64,000 nucleotides of DNA from Doris montereyensis (GCA_037039925.1 JAXRKP010000942.1:122001-186000); one strand, 5' to 3'; positions 1-17,300 are shown, counted from the first letter of the stretch. Notes: generated by a model from the letters alone, not told the origin. A program made the numbers and translations.

Positions 1-1690
1 CATGCTTGTTGGCATATTGCATGTAGTAGTTTGTCTGCCTCTCTCCCTTGGTTTTTACTAATTTCTGGATAAACTTGATCTGCTCGTGGTGCTTTTCCTA
101 ATTTCACTTTTCTTATAGCTGTTTGGAGTTCTTCCATTGAGATATCTACACCTTCAGCTGTCTCCTGTGAATTACTTGTTACTCTTACTAATTGATCTGT
201 ACTCATTGTTTCATATGTTCTGGATGGATTATGTAATTGTTGAAAATACTTTCTCCACGTTTCCGTGATTTCGTTGTCTTCTTTCATTATTTCTCCTTTG
301 GTGTTCTTAATTTGTCGTATTGAGCATGCTCTTCATTGCTCCCAGAACAACTTTTGATTTCCTTGATAGCTTTTTTGAAGTCTTTGTCCAAACTCTTCCC
401 ACTGTTCCTGTTTTGCTTTCCTAACTTCCTCTTTGGCGATAGTTCTTTTACTCACGTAATCTATCCTATCCTCTGGCCTCCTTGTTTGCAAGTATTTCTT
501 CCAGGGCATCCTTCTTTTCTTTGATCTTAGTATTGATATTCTCATTCCACCATGCTGTTCTTTTCCTATCTCCTTTAATTTGTTTCCTTCCACAAACCTC
601 TTCAGTACAACTGAGGAGTGTTTCTTTATACATTTGCCACTTTTCTTCTATTGTGCTATCCTTCAGATCATCTGCCTTTCACTGACAGATTTTTTTATCC
701 TGGATGGGTATATCTGTTTTACTATTGGTTTATTTAGTTCTTCTATTTTGAGTTTGGTAGCTTTCTTCTCTTTCCTTTTCTGTTTGTTTTCTTCAGTTAA
801 TAATCCATTTTGGCTATCACTAGGTGGTGATCACTGAATATTTCAGCTCCTCTGTATACTCTTGCATTCATTGTACTGTAAAAAAGGGAGCTGCTAACTA
901 TTATGTAGTCTATGATCACATCTGTCTTCATTTACTCTTGTATATTTGTGGATATCTTTATGAGGAAAAATGTGTTAGCTATTTTCATGTTATTCTTTAG
1001 GCAAAAATCTATTAGTCTCCCTCCATTTCGAGAAGTTGTTGTCTCTCCTTTTTTACCTATTATTCCTCCTGATGTTTTTACATTGTTACATACTCTAGCA
1101 TTTAAATCTCCTAAAATCATTAGTTCCTGTTTGGGTTTGGGATTCTCTGCAGCTATTTGTAAATCGTTTTCGAAGATATCTTTTTCTTCTTTAGTGGCAT
1201 CTTCGTTTGGTCCATAAGCCATTATTAATTTAATTTCTCTTCCTTTCGGTTTAATATTTACCTTTAATAACGGTGGGCTTATAAATTTATACATTCTCTA
1301 TTGCTTGTCCTTTTTTCTTTGATTCTGTAATAGCCAAAATGTCTACTTTGAATTTTTCCATTTCTTCAGCTAATTCTAATTTATTGCCCTAACATTCCAT
1401 GTTCCAAAAATCACAGTCCGTGTTCTTTCGAGAGTCGTCTTCGAAAAAGTTCAAGTCGGGTATATCATTATATGTATTACTTTGAATTGGTTTGGTTTTG
1501 GATAAGCAGGGGATTGGCCCAGTGTACCCTAGGTAGATGGTGGGGCAGCCACCTTGAGGCCCCTACCTGGCCTTGTTAGATTCTGTCAGGGTTAACTCCC
1601 TTAGCTTTTGGTCGGTCAAGACCCACCTGCAGGGCAGCAAGAGACCCGTGGAGGGCGGGACCGCCTAATCCCCCGTACATGTGCTTACCT
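1..1690 (-). mobile_element. APE-type LINE, 5' part (5' UTR, endonuclease, start of RT), cut by window edge
   Basis: On the - strand the order is 5' leader (about 1690-1440), apurinic-type endonuclease (about 1430-800), linker (about 600-330) and the beginning of reverse transcriptase (about 200-1). Visible pieces are the endonuclease opening FGTWNVR near 1400, MAYGPNEDATKEEKDIFEND near 1220, the catalytic-region block LGDLNARV near 1110, and an RT-start helix with KLGKAP near 90. The reading frame is broken several times, so this is a relic. The endonuclease and leader style resemble RTE/CR1-related non-LTR elements; the exact clade is not certain. The LINE fragments at 6.3, 8.4, 47.9 and 48.8 kb may be the 3' half of the same family, but the pieces do not overlap, so this cannot be confirmed here. 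Confidence 0.85.
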
Positions 1691-3291
1691 GTCCACTCCC
1701 GGCAATTTCTTTTCTACTTTTGGCAATCAATGGGTTCTCAATTACCCTAGCCTATATGTTTGGAGAGCAAAATGTTATACAAATGTATAATTAAACTCCG
1801 TAATATGTTTTTTGCTCTTTAAAAGATTCTGTCAGTTTTGTTTTTCATGCATAGGGTTCAAACAATCAACAAATTTATAATTGAATAGTAGTTATCCTGA
1901 AAGAAAATTTTTAAATGTAGGATTTGGAAAGATACTTCACTAATGTTCTCGTACATCACCTTACCTCTTGATTAAATTGTATGCTAGAATAAATAATAGG
2001 TATCATTTAAAATTCTTCAAGACTAATGAGAGCTTGCTTTGGTTTTGTAATCTTTAGGAAATTTACACCCACCCTTACTTCTTCATTCCTTCATTCCTTC
2101 TATTTTTTTCAACCACTTACAAATACATAACATTGAATTTGTTCAACAAATCTCAGCCTTTCACACTTACAAACGCTGTCTTTAATAAATCTTTAACTAG
2201 ATTAATATATCATAGCACAATTTATTAGAAATAATGTGATTGAATTCAATATGTCAAAATGAAAGGCTTCAGTTGCAGGTTACCTCTCTGCTAATTATAA
2301 CTTGCTGGTGCTAGATATAAAAATGTTTATAATTATTGTAAAGTACATATTATTTCCTTTCATACTCAAATATCACATCTTGAAAGTCTGAACACCTCCT
2401 TTCTGAGCAATTTGTCCAGATTATTGACACATCCAGATATCAAATAGCTGATCAAAGTGACACATTGTGAAGTGAAAGGCCTCAGAACTTACAATATTTT
2501 ATGCCTAGAGTATTTTACGGGGCACAGAGCACAATGATGATGTTCATCACTGGCATCAGTGCTGTCAGGAAAGTTGAGTCAGGTTACTTTGATGCACCGT
2601 CAGCGGACTGGCTAGACTATATCGAACGGTTTATCAATATAAACTCTCTCCAAAACTAGGTGTTCACATCTGGAAATCTGAATTTCCGGACTATCAGGTA
2701 CAAAAAGAAGATCTGTCCTCAGATCATCTGTTTGGCGTATCAAGACATTCGGATGATCAAAGTCTAGACTATCGAGACCTGACTGTACTCTAGGTAAAGA
2801 TCTACCTCTTTTGCGTTATGAATAAGGACATAAATTCCAGCCATGTATTTAAAATTTCTAATTTTGTCCATTTCTACTATTGTAGTAACATCAATTCTTT
2901 CATTTGAAGGTATTTCCTGCATAAATTCTATGTGGACTTCATCAGCTAGATCTAGCCCACTTGCAGCATCATTATATACATATCTATTATAAACCTAAAT
3001 AGGGACAGAAGAAAACAAACACCAGACTTTTTCTTCCCGAAAACAACCCATAACAAATAAAAATGGGTATATATCTATGTTATATTGATAGTGATTTTTC
3101 ACCCACGTCTAAGAGGCCCGTGTTTTCCTATCAGTCTCTTGAAACGAAAACGAAGTAGGCTTAGATAGAATCTAGATCTGACCTATGGTGATCTAAGAAT
3201 TTTAGGCCTATAGATAGCCCATTGACTGTGTAACAGTGTAATTATATATAACGAGTGAGGATGCAATATGTATAGGCCGATATTTGCCAAT
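1691..3291. other. Intergenic, no gene seen
   Basis: No coding exon is supported. The stretch is AT-rich and contains an eroded DNA-transposon end near 2740-2787. Beyond that only low-complexity sequence is visible. Confidence 0.5.
2380..2787. mobile_element. Pogo/Tigger-like DNA transposon remnant
   Basis: The right end reads, on the - strand, TA-CAGTCAGGTCTCGATAGTC, the style of pogo-type terminal repeats (CAG start, TA target). Several internal ATC/TCNGGA-type phrases of the same kind run back to about 2380. The left terminus could not be fixed and no transposase is present. Confidence 0.35.
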
Positions 3292-5330
<2,039 letters not shown>

Positions 5331-8300
5331 ATGGCGGGGAACAATGAGGAAGAGTTTCTGAGAGATCAAGGTAACCATTTTGTGTTATATTCCTATGTTT
5401 TTTATAACTCTTAGTCTTAGCGTGTTTGCTGAAACTGTGTTTCTTGTCTTTTTTGGATATGGCATCAAACTGGGAGGTGAATAAGTAGGGTACAAGAAAA
5501 CAACAAAATGTCAGTAAAAAGAAAATTCACAATCGTTTCTTCTATAAATTAAGTTTCTCGCATTAGTAAAGTTCCTTCAAAGCCATTATGGCCCATAGAG
5601 CCAGAGCATGCCATATCCTGGTTTCTGTAGCGTGAAGCGGAACAGGTGATAATAATCACCTTCTGGACAGGACGCTAATATGATGCAGGTTTTTTACTCC
5701 CAAGCTAGTGCTCATACCCATTTACACCCTGGATTGAGTGGGGAAAATGTGTGTTATGTGTCTTTCCAACAACACAGTGTTGGTCCTAGCTTTTCTAGGA
5801 TTTGAAACCGGGATGCTTTGATCCCAAGCCTGGTGGCCTAATCGTTCGTCTACCGACACCACAGGTTTCTCACATTAGATGCATTTAATTATTTTTTTTA
5901 TTCTTACTGTGGTTAGTTATTTTATCAATGTTTTTATTTTGGACCCTTAGTGAAATTGTTATTGATTATTATTGTTAATATGAATTTATATTATTGTTAT
6001 TTGTAGTATTATTATTAGTGTTGTTATTCTTATCATCATATTAAAATATTATATTGTTATTATTATTCCAGTGGCTAGATTGAATCATCTCTTATCTAGA
6101 TATCAGGAGGCATATCCTAATTTGACTGTACAGCAATATGGTGGAAGTCCTGTAAGTAAGACTTCAGTATTACACACATTCATTTAAAAGTAGGCTTTAA
6201 AAATCAGTGTCTTGTGGTGGTCTTAAAATAATGCAAATTCTTACTTGTAAAAAAAAGATCAAAATAAAAGAAGATTTAGATTATAGAAAAATTCCTTGAG
6301 AGAAACATTGACTTGCACCTGTGCTTTATTGACGTAGAAAAGGCATTTGACACTTTGAACATGGACAAACTATGGCATTCCTTAAAAGAACATAATGTAG
6401 AGCAAACTTTAATAGCAGTCATTAAAAGTTTTTACAATAAGCCAACATGTGCAGTGAGAGTAGCTGGAAATGTATCTGAAGAATTTGATGAAGATATAAG
6501 AGTAAGACAGGGTTGTAACCTAAGTCCTCTTTTGTTTATCACATTTATGGATTCAGTCGCAAAGACATCCTCAAAAATGAAGAACGTGAATGTAATTATG
6601 TGGAAGTTCAAACCAGTATATGTATCAATGCTTTCATTTGCTGTTTGGAAAATCAGAAAGGGACCTTCAGTCGAATATCAACATGATGAATAATGAATTA
6701 AATAAAAGAGGAATGAGACTAAATGCAAAGAAAACCAAAACAATGCTAGTAACTAGGGGAGCTAAACATCTTAAACCGGGCAGGGAGAATTTAGAACAAG
6801 TTCAAAGCTACAATTACCTAGGAGTAATGATTAACTCAGAGGGAAAATTAAGAGAAAAAATCATCCAGAGAATCCAAAAGGCAATGACAATATATAACCA
6901 CCTAGGAAAGGCATTTGTAAGTAAACAAGAATTGTCAACAAAAACCAAAATGGCAATATACAACACAGTTTATTGTCCTACTCTCCTTTATGGTGAAACT
7001 TGGACCTTAGACAGTAGGGAATACAGTAGAGTAAAGGCAGCCGAAATGAAATACATAAGAAGAGCAGTAGGAAAAAATAAAAGAGACAAAATCAGAAACA
7101 CAACAATAAGAGATCAAACCAAAGCAGATAACATAAAAACTAAGAAATAAATAAATCAGCTAAGAAGGTCTCGGCATGTTAACAGAATGAAAGACAACAG
7201 AATAGCTAAATCAGTATACAGTGCTAAAACTCAAGGTAAAAGACCAAAATGGCAGACCTCGAAGAAAGTGGGAAGAAGATATAAAAGAGGCACTAAAGCA
7301 AAGAAATCTTACTTTTTACGGAAGGAAACAAAATGTCAGGATAGGGCAGGCTGGAGAAAGATCATTTTGGGCATTTAATAAACCCATACACCGGAAGATA
7401 GAATGGGGGCTGATAAAGAAAGAAAGAGTCTGCCATAATTTTGTATTTCATGATAAAGGATGAAAATTTATTTAACCGAAGACACATTATATTTGATAAA
7501 AAATATTAAATTTTTTAAGTCTGATAATAAAAAAAATAGCTTTAAGGGCAATAGAATTTATACATGGCTTAAGATTTTTATATCATGTTATCATTCTCTT
7601 GCCTCCTTGCAAAGTGGACACACTATTTTCTTAATTCAATAATTTGATAATTTAATAGAGAAGATTATGACTCTTTAGATATATAGGCAGATAGGTCTAT
7701 TTTTTAGATTTCTCTATTTAGGTGATTAAAATAGATTAAGATTTTAAGAAATTCATGTTTCTCTTCCTGTCTCATTCTCCGCCCCCGTTCATATTTTATA
7801 TAGATTTAAGAACACTTGTCCTGTGGTCTTGTTTGATGATTTTTGCTTCGCCCAGGTAACTTCATAGCTTCTGTATCTAAATTTTTCTTTCCAGGATCAT
7901 GACCAGAAGCAACCATGGTTAGAAGATAAAACGTATGTTTTTGCCATTACTTTTTTTGTTTGTTTCTTTATTTACTTGCTCAGTTTCAATTCATAATTGA
8001 AAACTATACTCACATGATTTTTTGTTGTTGCTATTTAAAAAAAGAAAGTTAAGTAGGGGTAAGAAAGTTGTTTTTTGTTGTTTTTATATGTATTCATAAA
8101 CCCTGTGCTAAAAAATGCACATTCATTTTTTCAGGGAGTTGTTGCCATTGCTGACTGAGTATGATAATATTATTCATGGCTTACAAGGACAGATAAAGCA
8201 ATACCAGGTATACTTGTGCATTATTGGATTGGTTTTTCATGTTTGTTCTCATGTGTTTGAATTTATCTATATATGGTATAAGAAGACTTTATTGTGAGAA

Positions 8301-11300
8301 AATACATTGTGTTGCATACACCAAACACACTCACACACAGTCTTTCCCATGCATGTATGTATACACATATATATATATATCCTCACATTGCATACAAACC
8401 TGACCAAATAATTTCATATTTCCTTCTTTTTTCTTTCTTTATCAGTTCCCATTCTATCTTCCGGTTTATGGGTTTGGATGCCTGAAATTATTGTTCTCCA
8501 GGCTACCCTGACCTGACATTTTATGTTTCCTTCTGTAAAGGTTAAATTTCTTTGCTTTAGTGCCATTCGTCCCACTTTCTTGGAGATCTATCATTTGGTC
8601 TTTTACTTTGGGTTTTAGCATTGCATACTGATTTAGTTCTTATCAGTATCATTCGCTCTGTTAACATGCCCAAACCATTTAAGTTGATTTATTTCTATTT
8701 TAGTTTTTATGCCATCTGTTTTGGTTTGATCTCTTATTGTGTTATTTCTGATTTTGTCTCTTAATTTTCCCTTCTACTCTTCTTAAATATAATGGTTTTT
8801 GCTCTTCTATATAGATGCATCTATTATTCTATTATTTTTTAATTTTCATTTCAGCTGCTTGTACTTCCTTTTATTTTTATATACATAGTGCAAATGAATA
8901 ATCATAGATTAATTTGACTCTTGTAATGCTAGGGACATGTATGAAGGGAGGCTGGGTTTAATGATATGTATGGCCTTAAAATGCACTTGTACACAGATAT
9001 TTTGTCTAAAAGCCGCATAGCCTTTCATGCTGAGACATTTCATAAGAACACATATACATCAATTCAATGTATTGCATACAAAGGTAAAATGTGTAAGTCC
9101 AATTTTGGATGTTTTGAGAAAATCAAAGAAAGTGATGCTGCCGTTTTTAATCTCTTTTCACAGACATACACAGTTTGCAAGTGTCAAAAACTAGACCCAA
9201 TATACACGAATTGTTCATATGGCTATTATATGGGTTTCTATTGGTCCATGTGCCACGAAATTCTAACTAGATGAAGCATAGGGGCTTCCTAATGTTAAAA
9301 AAGCAGAAGAAAAAGGTGTTACTTATTTTAGACTTACACTGTGTGCAACTTTCACCGTCAATATATTAACACACAGACATGTATATATCTACATGTTATA
9401 CACATATACATTCATATGTATATACATAACACACATACCTTTTATATAGAAATACATAGTTTACATACAGACACTTTTGAATATACACATATCAATAAAT
9501 AAATGTCCACACATTTAAGCCTCTATGTACATGACATATATACATAGAAAGACCTGCAGACACCTTCAAGTATATATATTCACAAATGCTACACACATAC
9601 ATACATACATACATGCACACACACATGCATATATGGAACAAAAACTACAAATATGTTCGTTTTATAGTATGTGCAGAAACATTTGCATATACTATTCATT
9701 CAATGACATTGTCATTTCAGAGAGATATAACAACATTGAAATCACATACACAAGAGTTGATTGCAGAAAATGAAAGGTTAGTGGTTGGAACGACTTTTTT
9801 AATATTACCTGAAAGTGGATCGTAACTTCACCTGTAGAGTGTTAATGTTATAATTATACTATTCTGTTGTCAAATAATAATATATATGTATCTTAAATAA
9901 ATACTATTAAGTTATCTTGATCAAATGCTATTTTACAGTATATCGACAAAATATTATTGTTTTTATTTATCTTGATCGAATAATGTGTTGTAATTGTCAT
10001 CTTGATCAAAGTCTAATTTTAATTTTGATTTAACATTTTTAAAATTCTTTATCTAATATTATTTTGTTATTTTGATAAATTATAGTTTTGTTATCTAAAT
10101 CAAATAACGCCTCCTCTGCCTACCCCCAAAATGGGGTACATAACGTTAGTTTCAAATCATTTTTATACCTTTTCATGGTGTTGTTAAAAAATGTACATTA
10201 AAGTCATGATATCTCCACTTAGATCGTGTAAAATTGCCAAATTTTGCCCTGAAATCATTAGTATCATGATTTCTCATATTATGAGACATGGCACTGTTTT
10301 CAAATCTGATATGTATGGTTTTTATTCATTGAAAATCAAGATTATATTGATTTATTATATAATTAATCTATTTATTTATTTAATTTTATAGGAACCATAG
10401 ACAAAGCTTAATGAAACAATGTTTAAAATATTGTCTTCATGTTTTTTTTTGTGGGTTTTTTTCAGTGTTAGGAATGAGTTGAGGGAAACTGTCCATGCTA
10501 AACTTTCCTCACACCAGGGTGGGGTTGGAGACGCGGATGGGGGTGAGGATGTCATCATCTCTAATCTTCAGCGTCAGCTGGATATCTCAATGCAGGTGAG
10601 ACGGAGTAAAATATTTCCACGCTGATATTTCGACGGATAATTGATTTTTTGTTTTGTTTACCCACTTTACCATAAATGACAGTCATGGGCTATTGGGAAA
10701 GGACAGCCAGTATACTTCCCAGTAAGTGAATTTTGACTCACAAACTCAAAGAAAGTTTTAAGAATGTCTTGTGTTCTCTCTCCCTATCTACTTTCCAATT
10801 TGTAACTTATCTTAGATCAAGAAAGAGGTTCATAATGGAAAGCAAAAGCAAACAAAAAAATCTACAAAGACAGGAAGAGAGAAGAAGAAAAATAAAAGAA
10901 TACAGTGGGACCCACTTCTAAGGGTTACAGCTAATAAATATTCCCATGTATAATTGTTCCGGTCTGAGTATTGTGCTATATGTCATAATATTTTTTTGTA
11001 ACTGAACAGCATTTACTGCATAAGATTTACCATTTGTGTGCTCATCTTCGTTACTATATAAATGCATACATTTGTGAACATTCTTCTGCAATGAGTCGAG
11101 CAACACATCTCCATTTTGAAGTTAACTTTGCCCGTCCCCCTAACTTTGTATTGTACAAAATAATGTCTTTCCCTCTGCAGCTTTAATCATATCAGAAAAA
11201 ATATTCATACCCTTTGAAAAAGGGGGTCTCTTGACATCTATGAGCTGTTAAATGAAATATGATATGATGAGAAAAGGGCTCTTTTTCCTTCCTTTTTTTT

Positions 11301-14300
11301 TAAAGTGTGAAGAGAAACTCAAATGCTGTGAGGATTTTTTTAAAAATCCTCATATGAATGATGAAGAGAAATTGATGGTTTTGAATTTTGTTCATAGGAA
11401 AAAGAGGCAGCACAGGAAAAATGGAGAGAAACAGCCCAGGAAGTTGACCGGCTTGAAGCAGAATTAGAGGTTTGTAATGTGATATCATACAGAACATGTT
11501 AGTAACTTTAATCTCAAGAAATTTAAAGACATTGCTGCATTGAGTTTTGTCATAAATTGTTTTTACTAGTAGTAGTTGTGGTATTGTCATTATACTTGTA
11601 TGTAGTGATAATAACAGCAACATTGATATTATAAGTAGTTACAGTAGCACAGTAGTAGAAGTAGGCATAGTATTAGTTGAGTAATAGCAATATTAGTAGT
11701 AGTAGTAGCTATAGTTGTAGTTGTCATTTTAGTAATATATTCAAGCTTAATACATTGACAATTGATTTAAGTTATTCGTAGATAGAAAATGCAATAGCAG
11801 TTATGGAAAAGGCAATAGTAGAGTCACATTTCATTTTCATTTCATTTCAGATGGAGAAGGAGAGTCATCAGTGGAAAGTAGTAGAATCACAAGCACATCA
11901 GGTTCTGAGCTTTTATTAAAGTTTAAAAAAAACGTTTTTCACTCTCTTTGTTAGCTGTCCTTGAATTTTCAGTATTCTTACTTATTTTTAAAATTTTTAA
12001 AATTTTTAGTATTCTTTAAAAAAAATAAAAAAATTGTGGTATTCTCAGCCCCTGCTTTCATGCTGAGAAATTATAACATTTGTCTTGTCCTGTGTTGATT
12101 CAGTTTTATAGGATTATTATTATTATTGTAGGATTTTATTTGTATTGTCTATTTTTTTCTTTGGAATTTTAAAATTATAAATAAATTTTTCTTTTGTTTA
12201 ATGCAAATTTAGATTCATCGTATGAGCTCATAATTGTCGCTTCAAGAAGCACCTATTTTAATACAGACATATTTTGTATTTTTTGCAAGTTCTTACATGA
12301 TCCAGTTACCTTTAAGACTTGAGAAAGGAATACTTAAAGTTGATCACGAACGTAATCATAGAAATGATCATTCTGATTGGTCACAAAGGATTCTGACATT
12401 TTTCAATAAATACTAACAAAATCCATATTTTCTATTTACACCAAGTAAGGAATCAAAATTATACCCAGCCTGCTAACACAGATATTTCCTGAAATTTTGA
12501 TTCTGTTAGCATGTAACTTTATATCGCTTTAGTGTGCGATACATGAATTGTGTGTAAAGAATCATTATCTATATATATAAAGCTGTATGTCTCTAACTTT
12601 GACCGCTTGTAACTCAGGAACCACTTGTAACTCAAGAACTACAGCACCCCAACCACCATATTTCACAGCTAGATTTTAAATAGCCTGCTTTAGGTTCTTA
12701 GCAAATAAAGTCTTTGATCAAACCAGTATTTTAATTAATTGGGAAAAGATTATTTTGCCTGAGAGCCATGATTTTTTTATTATTACTAGATCTAATTTCT
12801 CAATGTCTGGTCATTACAATAATCAGCCTGCATAACTTCAGCATCAAGTACTAATTTGATCTAATAATCATATTTGATATCATTTGTAACTGATACATTA
12901 GTTTCTGAGTTAACCGCAGTCAAAGTTCAAGAGATCCAGCTTTATAATAAAGAAAAATCACAATCCAACATTATTTACGGGCATGCTTTTGTTAAAGATA
13001 AACGGAGTTCTATTTTAATGGAATTTTAAAATAATTTTTGCCCCCATTCAATTGAAAAGGTGAAAGACCAATACCAGCAATCTGTGACATCATTGAATGC
13101 TGAGGTTGAGGCTTTGCAAAAATCAGCTCAGGTGAGTTGCTCTATGAAGTGTTTGCTTTGGTTTCATGAAAGTGAGTCATTTTCGTTATCTGTTCCATTC
13201 AATCTTCAACCAAATGGTAAGAGTCAATCATTCTCCTTATCTTTTCCTTTCGGTCTTCAACCAAAAGATAAGAGTCAGTCATTCTCCTTATCTTTTCCTT
13301 TCGGTCTTCAACCAAAGGATACATTGATAGCATTTTTATTACTATTATATTATTATTAGTATTATATTATTATTATATTAGTGATATTTGCACTTTTGAT
13401 TCCATTCAAACATCCCTCTCCTATAAAAAAAAAATGTTCAGCTTCTGTTACTGATTTAAGATATTTGTGTTATGTTACAAAGACAGGTTCAATATTAAAA
13501 TAATAATTTACTCGCATACATGCAGCGGAAGTCATTCTGAGAATACAGCTTTGAAACAACAGGTCATGGAACTGAAGATTGCAATGAACAATGTGGAACA
13601 GCAGCTGATGTGGAAGGTAAAAGTGGTCACATAGAGAGCAATTTATTCGCAATGACAGTATTTGTTTGTGTTGCTTTATCTCTGATTTCAAGGATGAAAA
13701 TGAAATAATCAGTCCGCCACACGCCCCAGAGTGTTTAGAATATGATGAAGGCGATCTGAATTTATTTATAATTGTAGAGCTCAATGCTTTTGAAAAGTAA
13801 ACTTCAGTTTATGTGGAGACCACTTTGCCTGGTTACCTGATGTTTCTGAATTGGAAGCACACTGCTGAATATATAAAACATTTTTTATGACAACTTGTAC
13901 ATGTTGTATTTAGTTAGGTGTATATTAATGCCTGTTTGAAAAAATGTAGACATATGAAGGAAATAGGGTGAAGAGAGAGAATAAATTGTAACACAGATTA
14001 AGAAATGCTGACTGAGACTTGAACTGTCTCAAGATTATGAAATAGAAAGCTTTGTAGGTTAATTTTAAGTTTTAAGTTTCAAAATAATCAATGTAATTAT
14101 CTGATGTCCGATCGATGTATAATATTTATTTGTTTGTACTAGGCTTCCTTCTGAGATTACCATTCAGTTGTATTATATACAATTATATTACATGAGCAAT
14201 GGTATTTAAAGGCACATAGATTATGAGGTCAAAAGTGAAATCATGTTAGTTTATCCTACTAGATGGTGTTTTTATGTTCTTTGTTTATGTAATGCATTAT

Positions 14301-17300
14301 CCTGAAAATTCAAACATCACTTCTGCTATATACCATAAATGTTACGTACATTTCATACCTAGATTAAAGTGTATACCTTACATTTTGAAAGCTTTAATGT
14401 TGTTCCTAAGACTCAATCGTCACAATTAGTTTTATTCTTGTCATTTTTCCCCCCCCATTGTCCTTTTCTTGGCAGGATAAAGAAAGTGCTGACAATATTT
14501 TCAAGGAAGGATTTTCTGACAGCAAAATTGCAGAGTTAAAGAGAATCATGGATGATTTAAGACATAGGTATTATTTCAAATGGGCAATTGATCCATGCAA
14601 TGTCAACTTATCGATAGAATATCATACATTAACTAAAGATTATATGTTAATGATAATAGTAATGAGAATGATAATAATAATGAGTTTAGGTATAAGCTCA
14701 TTATAACCCATGGTACAACCTTTGTATTTAAATGGTGGAGTGGGGGAAACTCTGTTTCATCATTGCTATTTTCAGCCTCCTTTTGATTAAGAGAAAATCT
14801 AGAAAGCAAACAAAAGAAACTTGCTTCCTTAATTTTTTTCATCAAATTATTAATCATTGATTTGGATGACCGTGAAATGATTATTTTAAGATTATGAAGA
14901 AAATTTGCCTAATAACAGAGTGATATCAAATCTGTATTTGTTATGGTTATATTTATCAACTGAAAAATCCTCATGGCACACTTTGTATTGTGAGTATAAA
15001 TATAATTTAAAGATGAGAGAAGAGAGTAAGCAGAGTAAGTAGAATTCTCCATCTATTTTGATTTTCATTAGCCTACATAGCAAATGCTTAATACCCACCC
15101 CGCCCCCTCTCCTTTTCCAAAGAGGAGAAATTTGAAAAAAATATTAAGATATTAGTATCATGACTGTGGGGCATCATTGATCCAGTGATAAACACTCAAA
15201 GTTGAGACCTATAAGTCTTAAATTCTAATCTTAGTTTTACATGTCCCAACAATGTATGCTTGAGAAAGGTGCTCTTACCTTTCTTCAGCTCTGTATGTAT
15301 GATGGGAGCACCAGCAAATAATAGTTTACCCTGTCAGACTTGACTACTTGACCCTCCCGTGACCTAGGCTCCTTATCGTTTAATAGGAAATGGGGAAGAT
15401 ACCCTAAGCACTCAGGAAATTTTTTAAATTGTGGCACAAAAACCACTCAAATCACTAATTCATGGATGCACACATCTTTAGTTCTATTTTGAGAAGATAC
15501 CTGCTAAGTTTCATGCTGATTTGTTGAGACCTACTGCCTTTTAATAGCCCTTAATTCCAGGCATTCCCCCCATTGACTGCTTTAACAGTGCTACAAGATA
15601 AAGGCTTCTAAGAGCTTCAACACTTTAGTGACACCGCTTTAGCAGTGTTACGACCTCAAAGGGTTTAGAGGTAGAGCTTGTGTTGGACCAAGTTTGGATC
15701 CTGACAGTGATATTGCATTTCCTCTTCATTCCAATGCAACTGAAACTGAGATAAATCCAAATCTATTTGTTGCAATCACTTTAAAAAGAAAAAAAGTATA
15801 TAACATGTGATGAAGGATGTATAAACGGATGTTTTGTTTACTCCACAGACTTAACTCTGTAACGAAAGAGTGTGATGAGCTCCGATTTGAAAACACGTCT
15901 CTTCATGCAAGGTCAACAGAGTTACAAAGACGGCTGTGAGTATCTTCATCTCAAAATCTTTAGCGTTGGTAAAAAAAAGCATGAAGATAGGAGGGTTAGC
16001 ATCCTTTGTGGTTGACTTGGTTGATGGAAAATTTAATAGAATCACTGAAACACTGACAAGCAATAAATTTCCTGTGAAAGTTGTTTTCATAAGACCGCTT
16101 GAGGATACTTTCTGTGGAATGACATCAATATTTTAGATTTTGAAGAAAGTTTTAGATTTTCCTGACCTAAATTGTTAGCTTTTTGCATAAACCTGATTTC
16201 ATAGAACTTTGTGGATAATTCTTATCATCAATAGAGTTGAGACGGAAAGAAGAGAAAATGATGCCATTGTACAAGTCAGAGATGCAGTTCAAATGGTAGA
16301 GGCAGCTGTTTTGGAGAAAGACCAGGTAAAGGAAACATGTTTTTCCAATTTGTTTAAAAAAAACCATATCATTGATTTCAAAGGTATGCTTAAACTTTGT
16401 TGAATTACAAATCTCTTGGGACAGCCGACTTTCTTTGATAATCATGCAATAAACACAAAAGTGATTGAGCTGAAGTGAAGTGGTGATTGTAAGTTATGCT
16501 TCATTAAATAAATTTATTCAGTGCTTAAATTGCAATTTACTATAATACTAATTTTGTTTTGTTTTCATTGTGAAGATTGAAGTCCTTGCAAGGCAGAAAG
16601 ATGAAGAGGTGGAAGAAATGAGAAATTCACTGACCAGGGTTATCAACAAAGCTGGTGTGAGAACTAGAGAAGAGGTAGGTCTATAGTAAAAGCTGAATGG
16701 GGGCAAAAAACCAAACAATTATGGTATTTGAGTTGTACATTCATTTTGTATTTTCATGCCTCAAAAATACAATCATCTGTATATATTTTGCTTTAATAAC
16801 AAATGTATGTCGATAAAATACTTTAAAAAGTCAATATAGTTGTATAAGTGTCAATCTTAAAAGAGTGAAGCAAAGCCTGTCAACTGACATGATATAATTG
16901 CTTTTGTTATTTTTAGAGGTGTATATGTTTTATGTTGTGTAACCTTATTTTAAAGAAATTGATTTTTAGATTGGGACACTTCAGGTTCGAATTTTGTATC
17001 GCTATTATCTTGTGCTTGCCTTTCCCCAGGTTGACAATGTGAGAAGGCAGAGTAATGAGCGAATTGAAAAGTTGACAGAAGAACTACATGCCCTTGAAAT
17101 GGTATGGACAGTGTTGTTGATCAAAATTATGGTATTTGTCATTGTCAGTGATTAAATCACAGAGCATCATAGATGCAACATGGCAGTGGCATAATACATC
17201 TTCTTATTTATATTGCAGCTGTAAATTTTTATTTTGAAACAATTTAAAGTTCAACTTAAGTTGGTTTTGATACTGATATAACATTTTATTGTAGATTTTT

